A stretch of 13,169 bases of DNA from Pseudomonadota bacterium. Its GTDB lineage: Bacteria; Pseudomonadota; Alphaproteobacteria; Sphingomonadales; Sphingomonadaceae. Below, piece after piece: positions 13,057 to 13,169 of this stretch (position 1 is its first letter; each line of letters starts with the position of its first letter). The notes under the pieces were generated by a model. That model saw only the letters and a list, made by a program, of their open reading frames with translations. It searched no databases and had not been told where the DNA came from. The stretch lies in assembly GCA_023390415.1 (NCBI GenBank), contig JAEWCW010000085.1:1-13169 (forward strand), read 5' to 3'. Made by a program: the position numbers and the translations under genes.

Positions 13057-13169
13057 TCAGACCTTCTTCGGACCCGAGCTGGTGGTGCCGCCGGCGCTGC
13101 CCGACGAGGTGGTGCCGCCGGGGCTGACGTTGCTGGCGCCGCCCGCACCCGTGGTGCCCGCGGTCGGAC
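13057..13169 (-). CDS. C-terminal tail of a probable ExbB (MotA/TolQ/ExbB family), partial
   Basis: An open frame enters from the right edge and ends at TGA (complement of 13057-13059). The 36 visible residues are low-complexity Gly, Thr, Ser, Ala and Pro, closing with 'GTTSSGPKKV'. None of the conserved ExbB membrane segments is inside the window. The identification rests on position (immediately before two exbD genes on the same strand, the usual exbB-exbD-exbD order) and on my recollection that sphingomonad ExbB proteins carry such polar tails. The 5' part lies outside the window. A different upstream gene, such as one for a TonB-like protein, cannot be excluded. Confidence 0.6.
   Translation of the reverse strand, partial: PTAGTTGAGGASNVSPGGTTSSGSAGGTTSSGPKKV
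13081..13126. repeat. In-frame tandem-type repeat in the ExbB-like tail
   Basis: Two 19-base units (13081-13099 and 13108-13126) differ at one base and are offset by 27 bases, exactly nine codons. On the minus strand they encode the repeated peptide GGTTSSG. Such repeats can expand or contract by slippage without breaking the frame. Confidence 0.7.

Noticed and set aside
1..13169. Mobile elements, CRISPR arrays, tRNA or rRNA genes
   Set aside because: I saw no transposase or integrase, no regularly spaced repeats, no tRNA-like cloverleaf and no rRNA sequence. Gene content and codon use look uniform across the window.

Overview
The window is GC-rich, gene-dense bacterial chromosome and reads as an alphaproteobacterium, most likely a sphingomonad. 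The grounds are the GC-loaded third codon positions, an exbB-exbD-exbD cluster in which ExbB has a Gly/Thr/Ser-rich tail, a PhoQ-type histidine kinase next to a small PepSY protein, and a long-chain polyprenyl diphosphate synthase of the kind that makes the ubiquinone side chain. The taxonomic call is inference: no rRNA or other marker gene is present.

Layout, left to right. (1) Bases 130-2667, plus strand: a secreted PepSY-domain protein, an OmpR/PhoP-family response regulator and a membrane histidine kinase, probably one signalling unit. (2) 2721-6189, plus strand: an IspB-type polyprenyl diphosphate synthase, then the DEAH-box helicase HrpB, whose TTG start overlaps the synthase gene by 17 bases. 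(3) 6199-8541, minus strand: a membrane PAS-GGDEF-EAL cyclic-di-GMP protein that converges on hrpB with only 9 bases between the stops. (4) 8734-9954, minus strand: an intracellular polyhydroxyalkanoate depolymerase with a cysteine nucleophile. (5) 10064-11836, plus strand: an ABC half-transporter, divergent from the depolymerase across 109 bases. (6) 12047-13169, minus strand: two ExbD-type proteins and, cut by the window edge, the C-terminal tail of a protein that is probably ExbB. A strong terminator lies at the 3' end of this cluster.

How the genes fit together: the two-component system senses the envelope or periplasm, with the PepSY protein as a possible accessory. The c-di-GMP protein couples a membrane/PAS input to both synthesis and breakdown of the messenger. 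ExbB/ExbD proteins energise TonB-dependent outer-membrane transport. The depolymerase mobilises stored carbon, and the synthase feeds quinone synthesis. This looks like ordinary core genome. I found no mobile element, tRNA, rRNA or CRISPR array, and no clearly new multi-gene system.

The points worth a second look are regulatory or fine-scale: GC-rich hairpins in two intercistronic gaps, a near-consensus CtrA-type site upstream of the c-di-GMP gene, a missing GGDEF inhibitory site, near-identical DNA in the two exbD genes, a short dispersed-repeat-like palindrome, and uncommon start-codon arrangements at hrpB and the PepSY gene.
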